In this document: piece after piece, positions 14,675-22,721 of the stretch
Layout of the letters: every line of letters starts with the position of its first letter
How positions within the stretch are numbered: the first letter of the stretch is position 1
NCBI GenBank assembly: GCA_017545665.1
Contig: JAFWKQ010000010.1
Span: forward strand, 1-35,721
DNA from: Atopobiaceae bacterium
GTDB taxonomy: Bacteria > Actinomycetota > Coriobacteriia > Coriobacteriales > Atopobiaceae
Direction: 5' to 3'
DNA length: 35,721 nt
Position numbers and translations under genes: made by a program
Notes under the pieces: generated by a model
Database searches by the model: none
What the model was told of the DNA's origin: nothing
Seen by the model: only the letters and a program-made list of their open reading frames with translations

Positions 14675-16126
14675 ATGGTCCGGCAAGAAAAAACAACGGA
14701 GCCCAAAACGGGCGTAGCAGGTTGGAACGAGAGCACAGGCGCAAGCGGCGGCAGGCCCACACGCGGTTCACGTCGCAACAAGCTTGTGGTTGAGCGCCGC
14801 AGTAGGATTGCGATGCTCGTTGCACTGCTGGTTGTATGCATCGCATGCGTCGTATGCTTCTGGCCCATTAAGGACACCATCAATCGTGGCCTCTGGTTGA
14901 AAGAGGGCGTGGAGGTCGTCACGACGGTAACCAACAAGGACGGGGGCAAACCAAGTCCGGACGAACTTGGCAAGGCTGCCGCTGCCATCCGTGAGCGCCT
15001 TGGCGCGGCGGGAATCTCGGAGTTCTCGGTGTATCAGAAGGGCGACGACTCCATTGCCATCGACCTCGCCAAGAGCGAGGACGCATCGGTTATTGCCAAG
15101 ATCGTGGGCGGGTCCGGTGGCGTGCAGTTCGTTCGCTCGGACGAGCTGGGCGATGCCGATGCACTCATGAGGCTAAATGCCGGCAGGAAAGCGGTTCCGG
15201 TTGCGAGGGATACCTACAAGTCGTTCATGGATGGCTCGTCGGTGTCTTCGGCAAATGTTGTGGACGCGGGGAACGGAAAGTATGCCGTGGAGATCGTGTT
15301 CACCGAAGAGGGCGGCAAGACCTTTGCCGAGGTTACCAAGGATCTGGCAAAAGATACCGGTAGCATTGCCATCATAGTCGGCGATTGCGTGGTGTCGGCC
15401 CCAACGGTGAGCGAGGAAATCGCCGGTGGCAAAGTATACATTTCCGGCGACTACAGTGCTGCGGAGGCCGGTGCCATTAAGGCGGCGCTGAAGTCCGAGC
15501 CCCTAGACCTCAAGTTCTCGTTTGGCAAGGCCGTAGAGGTTGGGCCAGGGATTACCAAGACGGGGCTTTGGGTCCTCTCCATTGGCGCGATTGTGGCGCT
15601 CGTGGCATTTGCCGCGTTGTCGTTCGTACGAATTGGTAAGCTGGCCGTCGTTCCCTCCGTTGGCATGGTTGTCTTTTCGGTGTGGATGCTTGGGCTCATG
15701 GCGTTTGCGTCGCGCGTGCACATGTTTACGCTCACCATTCCGGGCGTTGGTGCCGGAATATGCATGGCCCTGGTTACGGCATTTGCGCTGTGGACCCTAA
15801 CCACGCATTTCAAGGGACGCGTTGAGCAGGGCAAGAGTATACGCGGTGCCGCAACCTCCGCCCCTCGCGACGCATTGCGTCCGTTGGGCATGCCTTGTGC
15901 CGTTGTGGGGGTGGCCTCCATCGTGTTCCTGTTCCTTCCCGTTCCCGCGTTGCGCGAGTTCGGCTTGGTTGCCATATTCGGGATCGTTTGTGGCCTTGTG
16001 GCTGTGTTCTGGTATGGCGTTACGCTTCTGAGGCTTTTGGTTATGGGCTCGGTGCAGGCAGATCCCGCGTCGTGGGGCATTCACATCGCCTCTGCCAAAG
16101 ATGACGCCGACGAGGACGCGTTGTAG
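14675..16126 (+). CDS. secD: SecD-like protein translocase subunit, divergent
   Basis: A 483-residue membrane protein. A Lys/Arg-rich N-terminus is followed by a first span (about 45-64). A periplasmic-type domain follows, with GLWLKEGVEVV (the SecD GLDLxGG region) and VVSAPTVSEEIAGG (the conserved SAP...GG motif). About five spans fill the C-terminal half, from about residue 296. SecDF uses proton flow to pull exported proteins through SecYEG. Two things are odd. No secF or yajC is next to it (tgt before, recJ after). In the span starting LTIPGVGAGICMALV, where SecD normally has GMAVDAN, there is no acidic residue, so the proton-relay Asp is absent. It may be a specialised SecD relative. Confidence 0.75.
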   Translation: MVRQEKTTEPKTGVAGWNESTGASGGRPTRGSRRNKLVVERRSRIAMLVALLVVCIACVVCFWPIKDTINRGLWLKEGVEVVTTVTNKDGGKPSPDELGKAAAAIRERLGAAGISEFSVYQKGDDSIAIDLAKSEDASVIAKIVGGSGGVQFVRSDELGDADALMRLNAGRKAVPVARDTYKSFMDGSSVSSANVVDAGNGKYAVEIVFTEEGGKTFAEVTKDLAKDTGSIAIIVGDCVVSAPTVSEEIAGGKVYISGDYSAAEAGAIKAALKSEPLDLKFSFGKAVEVGPGITKTGLWVLSIGAIVALVAFAALSFVRIGKLAVVPSVGMVVFSVWMLGLMAFASRVHMFTLTIPGVGAGICMALVTAFALWTLTTHFKGRVEQGKSIRGAATSAPRDALRPLGMPCAVVGVASIVFLFLPVPALREFGLVAIFGIVCGLVAVFWYGVTLLRLLVMGSVQADPASWGIHIASAKDDADEDAL

Positions 16127-16143
16127 CAAGAAGGGTTGAGCAG

Positions 16144-19100
16144 ATGTCGGGCTTGTTGCACAGCAAACGCTGGGAGCTCCTTTCCTGCTCGGGGAAGGAT
16201 GAGCGCTTGCTGTGCAAGGAGCTCGGCATTTCACCCTTGGTGGCCCGCGTGCTCTGCGCGCGAGGCATCGGTGAGGTAGATGACGCTCGCGAGTTCCTAA
16301 ATCCTTCGCTCGAGCGCGATTGGGCCGATCCTTTGGACATTCCCGGTATGGCCGATGCGGCACAGCGTGTGCAGGATGCCATAGCGGCGGGGGAGCGCAT
16401 TGCCGTTTTTGGCGACTTTGACGTGGACGGTATGACATCCACTTGCCTTCTGACGTTGGGCCTTCGAGACTTTGGCGCCGATGTGCATCCCTATATTCCG
16501 CATCGCTTTGGCGAAGGATACGGCCTTTCGCACGAAGCCCTCAATCGCGTTATTGAAGGTTGCGATCCCGATCTCGTTATTACCGTGGACAACGGGATCG
16601 CCTCGGGCAAGGAAGTCGCGTGGCTTAAGGGCCTAGGCATCGACGTGGTAATAACCGACCATCACGAACCGAGCGACCACGTGCCGGAGGGAGTGCCGGT
16701 AACCGATCCTAAGCTGGAGCCCAACTGCTACTCGCGCGAGCTTGCAGGCGTGGGAGTGGCCCTCAAGCTCGTGTGCGAGCTCGGAAGACGGCTGGGGAAG
16801 CCCGAGCTGTGGAAGCGCTACACCGATCTTGCCGCAATGGGTACGGTTTCGGACATGATGGTTCTTCAGGGAGAAAACCGATCTCTTGTGGCCGATGGCA
16901 TCGAGCGTATGCGCCGCTCCACCCGCCCCGGACTCGTTGCGCTTGCGGCGACGGCGGGAATAGACCTTTCGCAAGTCAATGCGGACGATTTGCCCTTCTC
17001 ACTCATACCTCGGCTGAATGCGGCGGGTCGCATGGGCACAACCGAGACCGCGTTCGATTTGCTGATAAGCGCCGATCACGCTCAGGCTGTTGAGCTGGCT
17101 GGTGCGCTCGAGCACATAAACACACAACGGCGGGAAACCGAGGCAGCCCTTTCGGATGACGCGCTCGGTCGCTTGAAGGAGTCATACGATGGCGAGCGCG
17201 TTATCGTGCTGGCTGGCGAGGGATGGCATGAGGGCGTAAAGGGCATCGTGGCAAGCAGGGTGGTCAACAGATACCACGTGCCAACGATAATCTTCACCTT
17301 GTCGGACGGTATTGCGCGCGGCTCTGGCAGGAGCGTAGGGTCCGTGGATCTCTTCCATGCCATTGAGCAATGCTCCGACTTGCTTGTTCGGTTTGGCGGC
17401 CATGCTGGTGCCGTGGGGGTTACCTGCGAAATCGACAAGCTCGATGCGTTTCGCGCCAGGCTTCAACAGGTTATGGACCGCCTGCCCGAGGAAGACTTTG
17501 TCGATAAGGGCGAGGTTGCCGCCTTGGTTAGCCTAGACGAGCTCAACTACAACAACATTGCCGAACTCGACAAGTTGCAGCCGTTTGGACAAGGCAACAA
17601 GCGGCCGCTCCTTGGAATCCAGGGCGTCTTCATGAAGAATCGCACGCGGGTGGGCTACGAGAATGCGCACCTGCGTTTTTTGGCTACCGATGGCGTAAAC
17701 AGCATGCCGGCCATCATGTTTAGAACGCCCAACATAGAGCGTGCCTCGTCCTGCGAGGGCTTGGTTGACCTTGTGGTGGATGCAATAAACGAGTCGTGGC
17801 AGGGAAGGACCAATCCCAAGCTCATGGTGAGCGACATCCTGTATCGCGACGCTACGGATGACGGTTGTGGGAGCGAGCGCTTTATTGAGGAAGACGTCCA
17901 TGACCGCGATCTTTCAGAGTGCGCTGCGGTGGATAGGGAGGCGCGCAGTACGTGCGAGGGCATGTCGGAGGCAATGCTAACCGAGCGCATCCGTGAGCAC
18001 CTCATTGGCACAAACGAGCTGCACCCTGCCCAACGCGAGGCCTTGCAGCTGCTTTCTGACGGAAAGTCGACGCTCTGCGTCATGGCGACGGGTCGCGGGA
18101 AATCCCTCATCTTCCACCTGCATGCCGCCCGTATGGCGCTATTGAATCGCAAGGCGAGCGTCTTTGTATACCCTTTGAGGGCGCTCGTGTCGGATCAGGC
18201 CTTTCATCTGCAGGAGTCTTTGGGAAGTCTAGGCCTTCGCGTAAGCGTCCTGACCGGCGAGACTGCCATGGATGCGCGCGAGCAGGCCTACGAGGATCTT
18301 TGCCAAAGACGATTGGACGTCGTGCTCACCACGCCGGAGTACCTTGCGCTCCATGCGAAATCACTTGCCAGATGCGGGCGAGTGGGCTTTTTGGTGGTGG
18401 ACGAGGCCCATCATGCGGGTGCGCAAGGTGGGAATAGGGATGCATATGCCCAGCTTGGACGTGTGCGAGCTGGGCTGGGCGATCCTGTGACCTTGGCCGT
18501 AACCGCTACCGCCTCGGATGAGGTGGCGAGCAACATATGCCAGTCGCTAGGCATACGCAAAGAGAACGTAGTGGTGGACCGCACGGTTCGCGAAAACCTG
18601 CGCATAGCCGACTATCGCGAGCTGAGGGAGCGAGACGTGTACCTTGCGTCCATGGTTTCCTCGGGAAGCAAGACGGTGGTATACGTCAACTCGCGCAGCC
18701 AGGCGTCGTCAGTCGCGCGTGACCTGCGGCAAAAGGTGCCCGAGCTCGGTCAGAGCATCGCCTTCTACCATGCCGGGCTTTCGCGCGATGTGCGTTACAA
18801 GGTTGAAGAGGCGTTTCGTGATGACCGCCTGAGCTGCATAGTGTGTACCAGTGCCTTCGGGGAAGGCGTTAATCTTCCAAGCATTCGCAACGTGGTGCTC
18901 TATCACATGCCCTTTGGCTCAACCGAGTTCAACCAGATGAGCGGCAGGGCAGGTCGCGACGGTGCCGAGGCAAGCGTTCACCTGCTCTATGGCAAGCGCG
19001 ACGCGCAGGTAAACGAGAGGATCCTGCTTGCGCAAGCGCCCGTTCGAGACGATCTCGTAACGCTCTATAGAGCGCTCATGACGGCCAACAATCGAAGCTC

Positions 19101-19443
19101 AGATGGCGTGTTCCCCGTGGATGAGGCGGCGGTCCTGCAAATGGCGATGAGCATAGACGAGCATGCGAACCTTACGGAGTCTGCCGTGGATGCCGGCGTG
19201 GCAATATTCGAGGAGTTGGGCTTCTGCAACGTGGAGGGATATGGCGACCAACGGAAGATTCACATGGCCCATTCGCCGCATCACGTTGACCTCAGCGATT
19301 CTTTGCGTTATACCGAAGGCATGCGTGCCATCGAAGAGTTTGAGTCATTTAGGGACTGGGCGCTCTTGTCTGCTCCACAAGAGATGCTAAGTTGTATAAA
19401 CAGACCCATTGCTCCGGACTTTGGCCGAACGGTAGACAGGTGA
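16144..19443 (+). CDS. recJ: RecJ exonuclease fused to a RecQ-like SF2 helicase
   Basis: A 1099-residue two-part protein. Residues 1-590 are RecJ, the 5'-3' single-strand DNA exonuclease: DHH motifs GDFDVDG (Asp91/93/95), VDNGIASG (Asp149), TDHHE (172-175), the DHHA1 motif FGGHAGAVG (about 417-425), and an OB-like region. From about 615 to 1099 it is an SF2 helicase of RecQ type: ATGRGKS Walker A (about 648-654), DEAHH box (about 752), TATAS, VYVNSRSQA, FGEGVNLP, and motif VI QMSGRAGRDG (about 930). Ordinary RecJ is about 550-750 residues. The fusion would put the RecFOR-pathway unwinding and resection activities in one chain. No RQC or HRDC domain is obvious. Confidence 0.9.
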   Translation: MSGLLHSKRWELLSCSGKDERLLCKELGISPLVARVLCARGIGEVDDAREFLNPSLERDWADPLDIPGMADAAQRVQDAIAAGERIAVFGDFDVDGMTSTCLLTLGLRDFGADVHPYIPHRFGEGYGLSHEALNRVIEGCDPDLVITVDNGIASGKEVAWLKGLGIDVVITDHHEPSDHVPEGVPVTDPKLEPNCYSRELAGVGVALKLVCELGRRLGKPELWKRYTDLAAMGTVSDMMVLQGENRSLVADGIERMRRSTRPGLVALAATAGIDLSQVNADDLPFSLIPRLNAAGRMGTTETAFDLLISADHAQAVELAGALEHINTQRRETEAALSDDALGRLKESYDGERVIVLAGEGWHEGVKGIVASRVVNRYHVPTIIFTLSDGIARGSGRSVGSVDLFHAIEQCSDLLVRFGGHAGAVGVTCEIDKLDAFRARLQQVMDRLPEEDFVDKGEVAALVSLDELNYNNIAELDKLQPFGQGNKRPLLGIQGVFMKNRTRVGYENAHLRFLATDGVNSMPAIMFRTPNIERASSCEGLVDLVVDAINESWQGRTNPKLMVSDILYRDATDDGCGSERFIEEDVHDRDLSECAAVDREARSTCEGMSEAMLTERIREHLIGTNELHPAQREALQLLSDGKSTLCVMATGRGKSLIFHLHAARMALLNRKASVFVYPLRALVSDQAFHLQESLGSLGLRVSVLTGETAMDAREQAYEDLCQRRLDVVLTTPEYLALHAKSLARCGRVGFLVVDEAHHAGAQGGNRDAYAQLGRVRAGLGDPVTLAVTATASDEVASNICQSLGIRKENVVVDRTVRENLRIADYRELRERDVYLASMVSSGSKTVVYVNSRSQASSVARDLRQKVPELGQSIAFYHAGLSRDVRYKVEEAFRDDRLSCIVCTSAFGEGVNLPSIRNVVLYHMPFGSTEFNQMSGRAGRDGAEASVHLLYGKRDAQVNERILLAQAPVRDDLVTLYRALMTANNRSSDGVFPVDEAAVLQMAMSIDEHANLTESAVDAGVAIFEELGFCNVEGYGDQRKIHMAHSPHHVDLSDSLRYTEGMRAIEEFESFRDWALLSAPQEMLSCINRPIAPDFGRTVDR

Positions 19444-19463
19444 GCGAGGAAGGAGTCGAGTGC

Positions 19464-21800
19464 ATGGCGATACAGGCATCGCGGGATGCCCGGGTTAGAA
19501 AGAGCCAGATACCCGGTGCGGACAACTATCGACTCCTCCAGGCTGCTTGCGAAGGCTACTTGGATGAGGACGGCTGTGCCAAGATCGAGGATGCCTATTG
19601 GTTTGCCGCCGAATGCCACAAGGACCAGCGGAGGCGCTCGGGAGAGCCCTACATCAACCACCCCGTTGAGGTTGCGCTCATACTCGCGAAAGACCTGCAC
19701 ATGGACATGGACACCGTGTGCGCCGCACTGCTTCACGATACGGTGGAGGATACCCCGGTAACGCTTGCCGACCTTACCAAGCGCTATGGCAATTCGGTTG
19801 CCGAGCTTGTGGATGGCGTTACCAAGCTCACGAACATCCAAGTCGCCAACATGGACGAGAAGCAGGCGCTCAACTTGCGCAAGATGGTCTTGGCAATGTC
19901 CAAGGACATTCGGGTGGTTATCATAAAGATCGCGGACCGGCTGCACAATATGCGTACGCTTGCCGCGTTGCCACCGCACAAGCGCGTCTTCAAGTCCCGT
20001 GAGACCATGGATGTGTATGCGCCCTTGGCCGACAGGCTGGGAATCTCGTCCATAAAGTGGGAGCTCGAAGACCTTTCGTTCTTCTATTTGGAGCCAGAGG
20101 AATACGAGCGCATTGCCCGAATGGTTCAGGACTCGCGTGCCCAACGCGAACGCGATACGGACGAGGCTACCAAGGCGCTTTCGGACGAGCTGGTGCGGGT
20201 GGGAGTGCGTAACTTCCAGATTAGCGGTCGTCCCAAGCACCTTTGGTCCATCTATCAGAAGATGCAGCGTCGTGGCATGGAGTTCACCGACATCTACGAC
20301 CTCATTGCATTGCGCGTAATAACCGATACCGTGGAGGAGTGTTATACGGTTCTCGGTGCCGTCCACTCGCTTTGGCATCCGTTGCCTGGCCGCTTTAAAG
20401 ACTATATCGCAACGCCCAAGCCAAACCTCTACCAGTCGCTGCATACGACGGTAATAGGCTTTGAGGCTCGTCCCATAGAAGTTCAGATTCGTACCGCCGA
20501 GATGCACGAGCACGCCGAATACGGTGTGGCCGCTCACTGGTTGTACAAGAAGTCTGGCAACTCGCAGGGAAAGATGTCGAATGACGACCGAAGCATCGAT
20601 TCCACGATCAACCATATCCGACGCAGCCTGGATTGGGTGAGCGAGGAAGACATCAACGACCCCCATGAGTTTTTGAACAGCCTTAGGGTAGACCTCTTCG
20701 AGGGAGAGATATTCGTATTCACCCCAAAGGGAGAGGTCATGAGTCTGAGGCGCGAGTCAACGCCGCTTGACTTTGCCTATGCGGTGCACACCGAGGTTGG
20801 CAACCATTGCGTGGGCGCAAAGGTAAACGGTTCCGTGGTGCCACTAACCTACCACCTGCAGATGGGCGATCGCGTAGAGATCCTCACGAACAAAAACGCC
20901 CGCCCCTCACGCGACTGGATGAACGTCGTGGTAACCCCCTCTGCTCGTTCGAAGATTCGACGCTATTTTTCCACCATGACAAAGGCGGACGACGCCGAGC
21001 AGGGGAGGACTGCACTCGCCCGTGAGCTGCGCAAGCGTGGATACGGCATATCAACCACCCGTACGACGAAGGCGATTGAGCAGGTGCTCCCGCAGTTTGA
21101 CGCTCGTTCGCCGGAGGCGCTATTCCAATCCATCTACCTGGGCAAGCATTCGGTAAAGCAGGTTGCCAATCGCATACAGGCGGTGTTGGAGCAGAAGACG
21201 CGCGAGCAGCTCGAGCAGGCCCGCAAGGAGAGAGAGCAGGAGGCTGCCGAGCAGGATATGGAGCAGCATCTGCGGCTTCCGCGAAACGGCAGGAGCTCGA
21301 AGGGCAAGCGGAAGAAGAGCAATTGCGGCGTTGTGGTACGAGGTGACCCCGATCTGTTGGTTCGCCTTGCCCATTGCTGCAATCCCGTGGCGGGCGATGA
21401 CATAGTGGGATTTGTCACGCGTGGCAGAGGCGTATCGGTGCACCGTACGTCATGTCCCAACGTAAAGGGGCTCATGGGTAACCCTGAGCGCATGATTGAC
21501 GTTGAGTGGGACACGTCGGGGGCGACGGAGTTCCAAGTGGAGATAGTGATCGAGGCATCCGATCGCATGGGCTTGCTCAAGGACGTGACCATAGCCATAA
21601 ACGATGCGGGCGCCCACATCCTTGCCGCCTCTACGCAGATCACGCATGAGGGCGTAGCAAGATTGCGCTTTTTGGTTGCCATATCAGACGCGGGGCTGCT
21701 CGACACGCTCCTTGCGGCCATAAGCAGGGTTCCTTCGGTGTTTGACGCGAGGCGTTTGATGCCTGGTGAGGGCGCGAACCAAATGAAGCGGAGGGTTTAG
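19464..21800 (+). CDS. rel: Bifunctional (p)ppGpp synthetase/hydrolase Rel
   Basis: A 778-residue RelA/SpoT homologue that makes and degrades the stringent-response alarmone. The start at 19464 is preceded by GAGGAAGGAG; the ORF extends upstream into recJ but without a ribosome site. Domains in order: HD hydrolase with intact HDTVEDT (about 91-97), synthetase with GRPKHLWSIYQKM, YDLIALRVI and RFKDYIATPKPNLYQSLHTT, TGS (VFTPKGEVMSL...), a helical/zinc-finger region with AHCCNPVAGDDIVGF, and a C-terminal ACT domain (EIVIEASDRMGLLKD). RFKD is the RxKD signature of bifunctional enzymes, not the acidic one of synthetase-only RelA. It follows recJ and ends at the MBL gene. Confidence 0.95.
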   Translation: MAIQASRDARVRKSQIPGADNYRLLQAACEGYLDEDGCAKIEDAYWFAAECHKDQRRRSGEPYINHPVEVALILAKDLHMDMDTVCAALLHDTVEDTPVTLADLTKRYGNSVAELVDGVTKLTNIQVANMDEKQALNLRKMVLAMSKDIRVVIIKIADRLHNMRTLAALPPHKRVFKSRETMDVYAPLADRLGISSIKWELEDLSFFYLEPEEYERIARMVQDSRAQRERDTDEATKALSDELVRVGVRNFQISGRPKHLWSIYQKMQRRGMEFTDIYDLIALRVITDTVEECYTVLGAVHSLWHPLPGRFKDYIATPKPNLYQSLHTTVIGFEARPIEVQIRTAEMHEHAEYGVAAHWLYKKSGNSQGKMSNDDRSIDSTINHIRRSLDWVSEEDINDPHEFLNSLRVDLFEGEIFVFTPKGEVMSLRRESTPLDFAYAVHTEVGNHCVGAKVNGSVVPLTYHLQMGDRVEILTNKNARPSRDWMNVVVTPSARSKIRRYFSTMTKADDAEQGRTALARELRKRGYGISTTRTTKAIEQVLPQFDARSPEALFQSIYLGKHSVKQVANRIQAVLEQKTREQLEQARKEREQEAAEQDMEQHLRLPRNGRSSKGKRKKSNCGVVVRGDPDLLVRLAHCCNPVAGDDIVGFVTRGRGVSVHRTSCPNVKGLMGNPERMIDVEWDTSGATEFQVEIVIEASDRMGLLKDVTIAINDAGAHILAASTQITHEGVARLRFLVAISDAGLLDTLLAAISRVPSVFDARRLMPGEGANQMKRRV

Positions 21801-21801
21801 C

Positions 21802-22434
21802 GTGGACGAGCATTCCACATTGCGGCAATTTGTTGTGGGGGCAATTCAGACCAACTGCTATGCGCTTGTGAGTGAAGGGGAGTGTCTGGTGGTCGATCCG
21901 GGTGCCGCTGGTGCCAGAATAGCAGACGAGCTGAGTGACGTAAGTGTGGTGGGCATAGTGGCAACGCACGGCCATCATGACCATGTGTGTGGTGTGGCAG
22001 CGCTCAAACGCGTCACGGGCGCACCATACCTAATTGGGCAAAACGATGCAAAACGAGCCCAGCGTGCGCTCGAGATGTCTTCCCATGTGTTTGACGTGTC
22101 CCAAAGCGATCTTGAGGATGCGCCGGCACCCGATAGGGTGCTTTCGGAGGGTGACGTAATAGCCGTTGGTTGCGAGGAACTGCGCGTTATTGACGCGCCT
22201 GGACACACGGAGGGCGGTATTGTCCTTTTAGGTGACGGTATTGCGTTTGTGGGAGACACCCTGTTTGCGGGTTCCTGCGGCCGTACGGACCTCGTGGGCG
22301 GCGACCACCAGACGCTCATGCGCACGCTCGAAAGACTCAAGCAGGTTATCCCCCCAAAGACGGTGCTGCTGTGCGGGCATGGCCCAGCGACGACCATGGA
22401 ACAGGAGATGGCCACGAATCCGTGGTTGTCTTAG
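21802..22434 (+). CDS. Metallo-beta-lactamase-fold hydrolase (glyoxalase II-like)
   Basis: A 210-residue single-domain MBL protein beginning with GTG one base after the rel stop, with GGAGGG upstream. Metal ligands: THGHHDH (His56, His58, Asp60, His61), GHTEGG, VGDTLF (bridging Asp) and GHGPATT (last His). These are all the residues for two metals. FVVGAIQTNCYAL and DPGAAGARI match the YcbL/YqgX-like small hydrolases related to glyoxalase II, which act on thioesters; the actual substrate is unknown. It is the last gene of the run recJ-rel-MBL before the integrated element. Confidence 0.88.
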   Translation: MDEHSTLRQFVVGAIQTNCYALVSEGECLVVDPGAAGARIADELSDVSVVGIVATHGHHDHVCGVAALKRVTGAPYLIGQNDAKRAQRALEMSSHVFDVSQSDLEDAPAPDRVLSEGDVIAVGCEELRVIDAPGHTEGGIVLLGDGIAFVGDTLFAGSCGRTDLVGGDHQTLMRTLERLKQVIPPKTVLLCGHGPATTMEQEMATNPWLS

Positions 22435-22461
22435 GCCGTCGATTCGTTTGCATGTATGGAA

Positions 22462-22485
22462 AAAGCCCCAAAGGGGCTTTGGAAG
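22462..22485. terminator. Bidirectional terminator between the MBL gene and the att site
   Basis: AAAGCCCC-AAA-GGGGCTTT, with a run of five T on the minus strand. It ends ten bases before the left attachment repeat. Before integration, this position was directly downstream of the minus-strand tRNA-Leu, so it was probably the shared terminator of that tRNA and the MBL gene. Confidence 0.75.
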
Positions 22486-22491
22486 CTCGGA

Positions 22492-22544
22492 TGGTGCCCG
22501 AGGTGAGACTCGAACTCACACGTCTTTCGACAAAGGTTTTTGAG
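22492..22544. repeat. Left attachment site (attL), copy of tRNA-Leu 3' end
   Basis: This 53-bp sequence is identical to 29248-29300. It contains the T-arm, variable arm and 3' anticodon half of tRNA-Leu plus CCA, but no 5' half, so it is not a functional tRNA. Identity stops at the anticodon loop (GAG|TCTTTT versus GAG|ACCTCC). Confidence 0.95.
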
Positions 22545-22548
22545 TCTT

Positions 22549-22563
22549 TTTAGGCGTGTTTTT
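22549..22563. repeat. Arm-type direct repeat, copy 1
   Basis: TTTAGGCGTGTTTTT occurs here and at 22691-22705, 142 bp apart, both just inside the left attachment site and before the integrase. The position suits integrase or excisionase arm binding. Confidence 0.6.
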
Positions 22564-22650
22564 CTAAAGACAGCGCGGACAGGCATACACGATATACCTG
22601 CACTTTTGCAGACATGAGAGACACGTAAGACACCAAAGAATGTATAATGA

Positions 22651-22679
22651 GGGTAATGTCGAGGGTAACGCGTTACCCT
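22651..22679. promoter_or_regulatory. Arm-type repeat overlapping an 18-bp perfect palindrome
   Basis: The 22 bp at 22651-22672 recur in the same orientation at 29190-29211 with one mismatch. The right part forms AGGGTAACGCGTTACCCT (22662-22679), a perfect palindrome. TATAAT (22643-22648) is just upstream, so the palindrome is placed to act as an operator for the integrase gene as well as an arm site. Confidence 0.6.
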
Positions 22680-22690
22680 GGAGATACATA

Positions 22691-22705
22691 TTTAGGCGTG
22701 TTTTT
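22691..22705. repeat. Arm-type direct repeat, copy 2
   Basis: Second copy of TTTAGGCGTGTTTTT (see 22549-22563). It lies 17 bp before the integrase start codon. Confidence 0.6.
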
Positions 22706-22721
22706 TTATGGGGGGCAGACC

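Noticed and set aside
19308..20666. 452-codon minus-strand frame opposite rel
   Set aside because: It is antisense to the catalytic domains of Rel, with no motif of its own.
22492..22544. Second tRNA-Leu gene
   Set aside because: Only the 3' part is present; the acceptor 5' strand, D-arm and 5' anticodon stem are missing.
22647..22721. Upstream extension of the integrase
   Set aside because: It crosses an 18-bp palindrome and an arm repeat and has no ribosome site; ATG 22722 has one.
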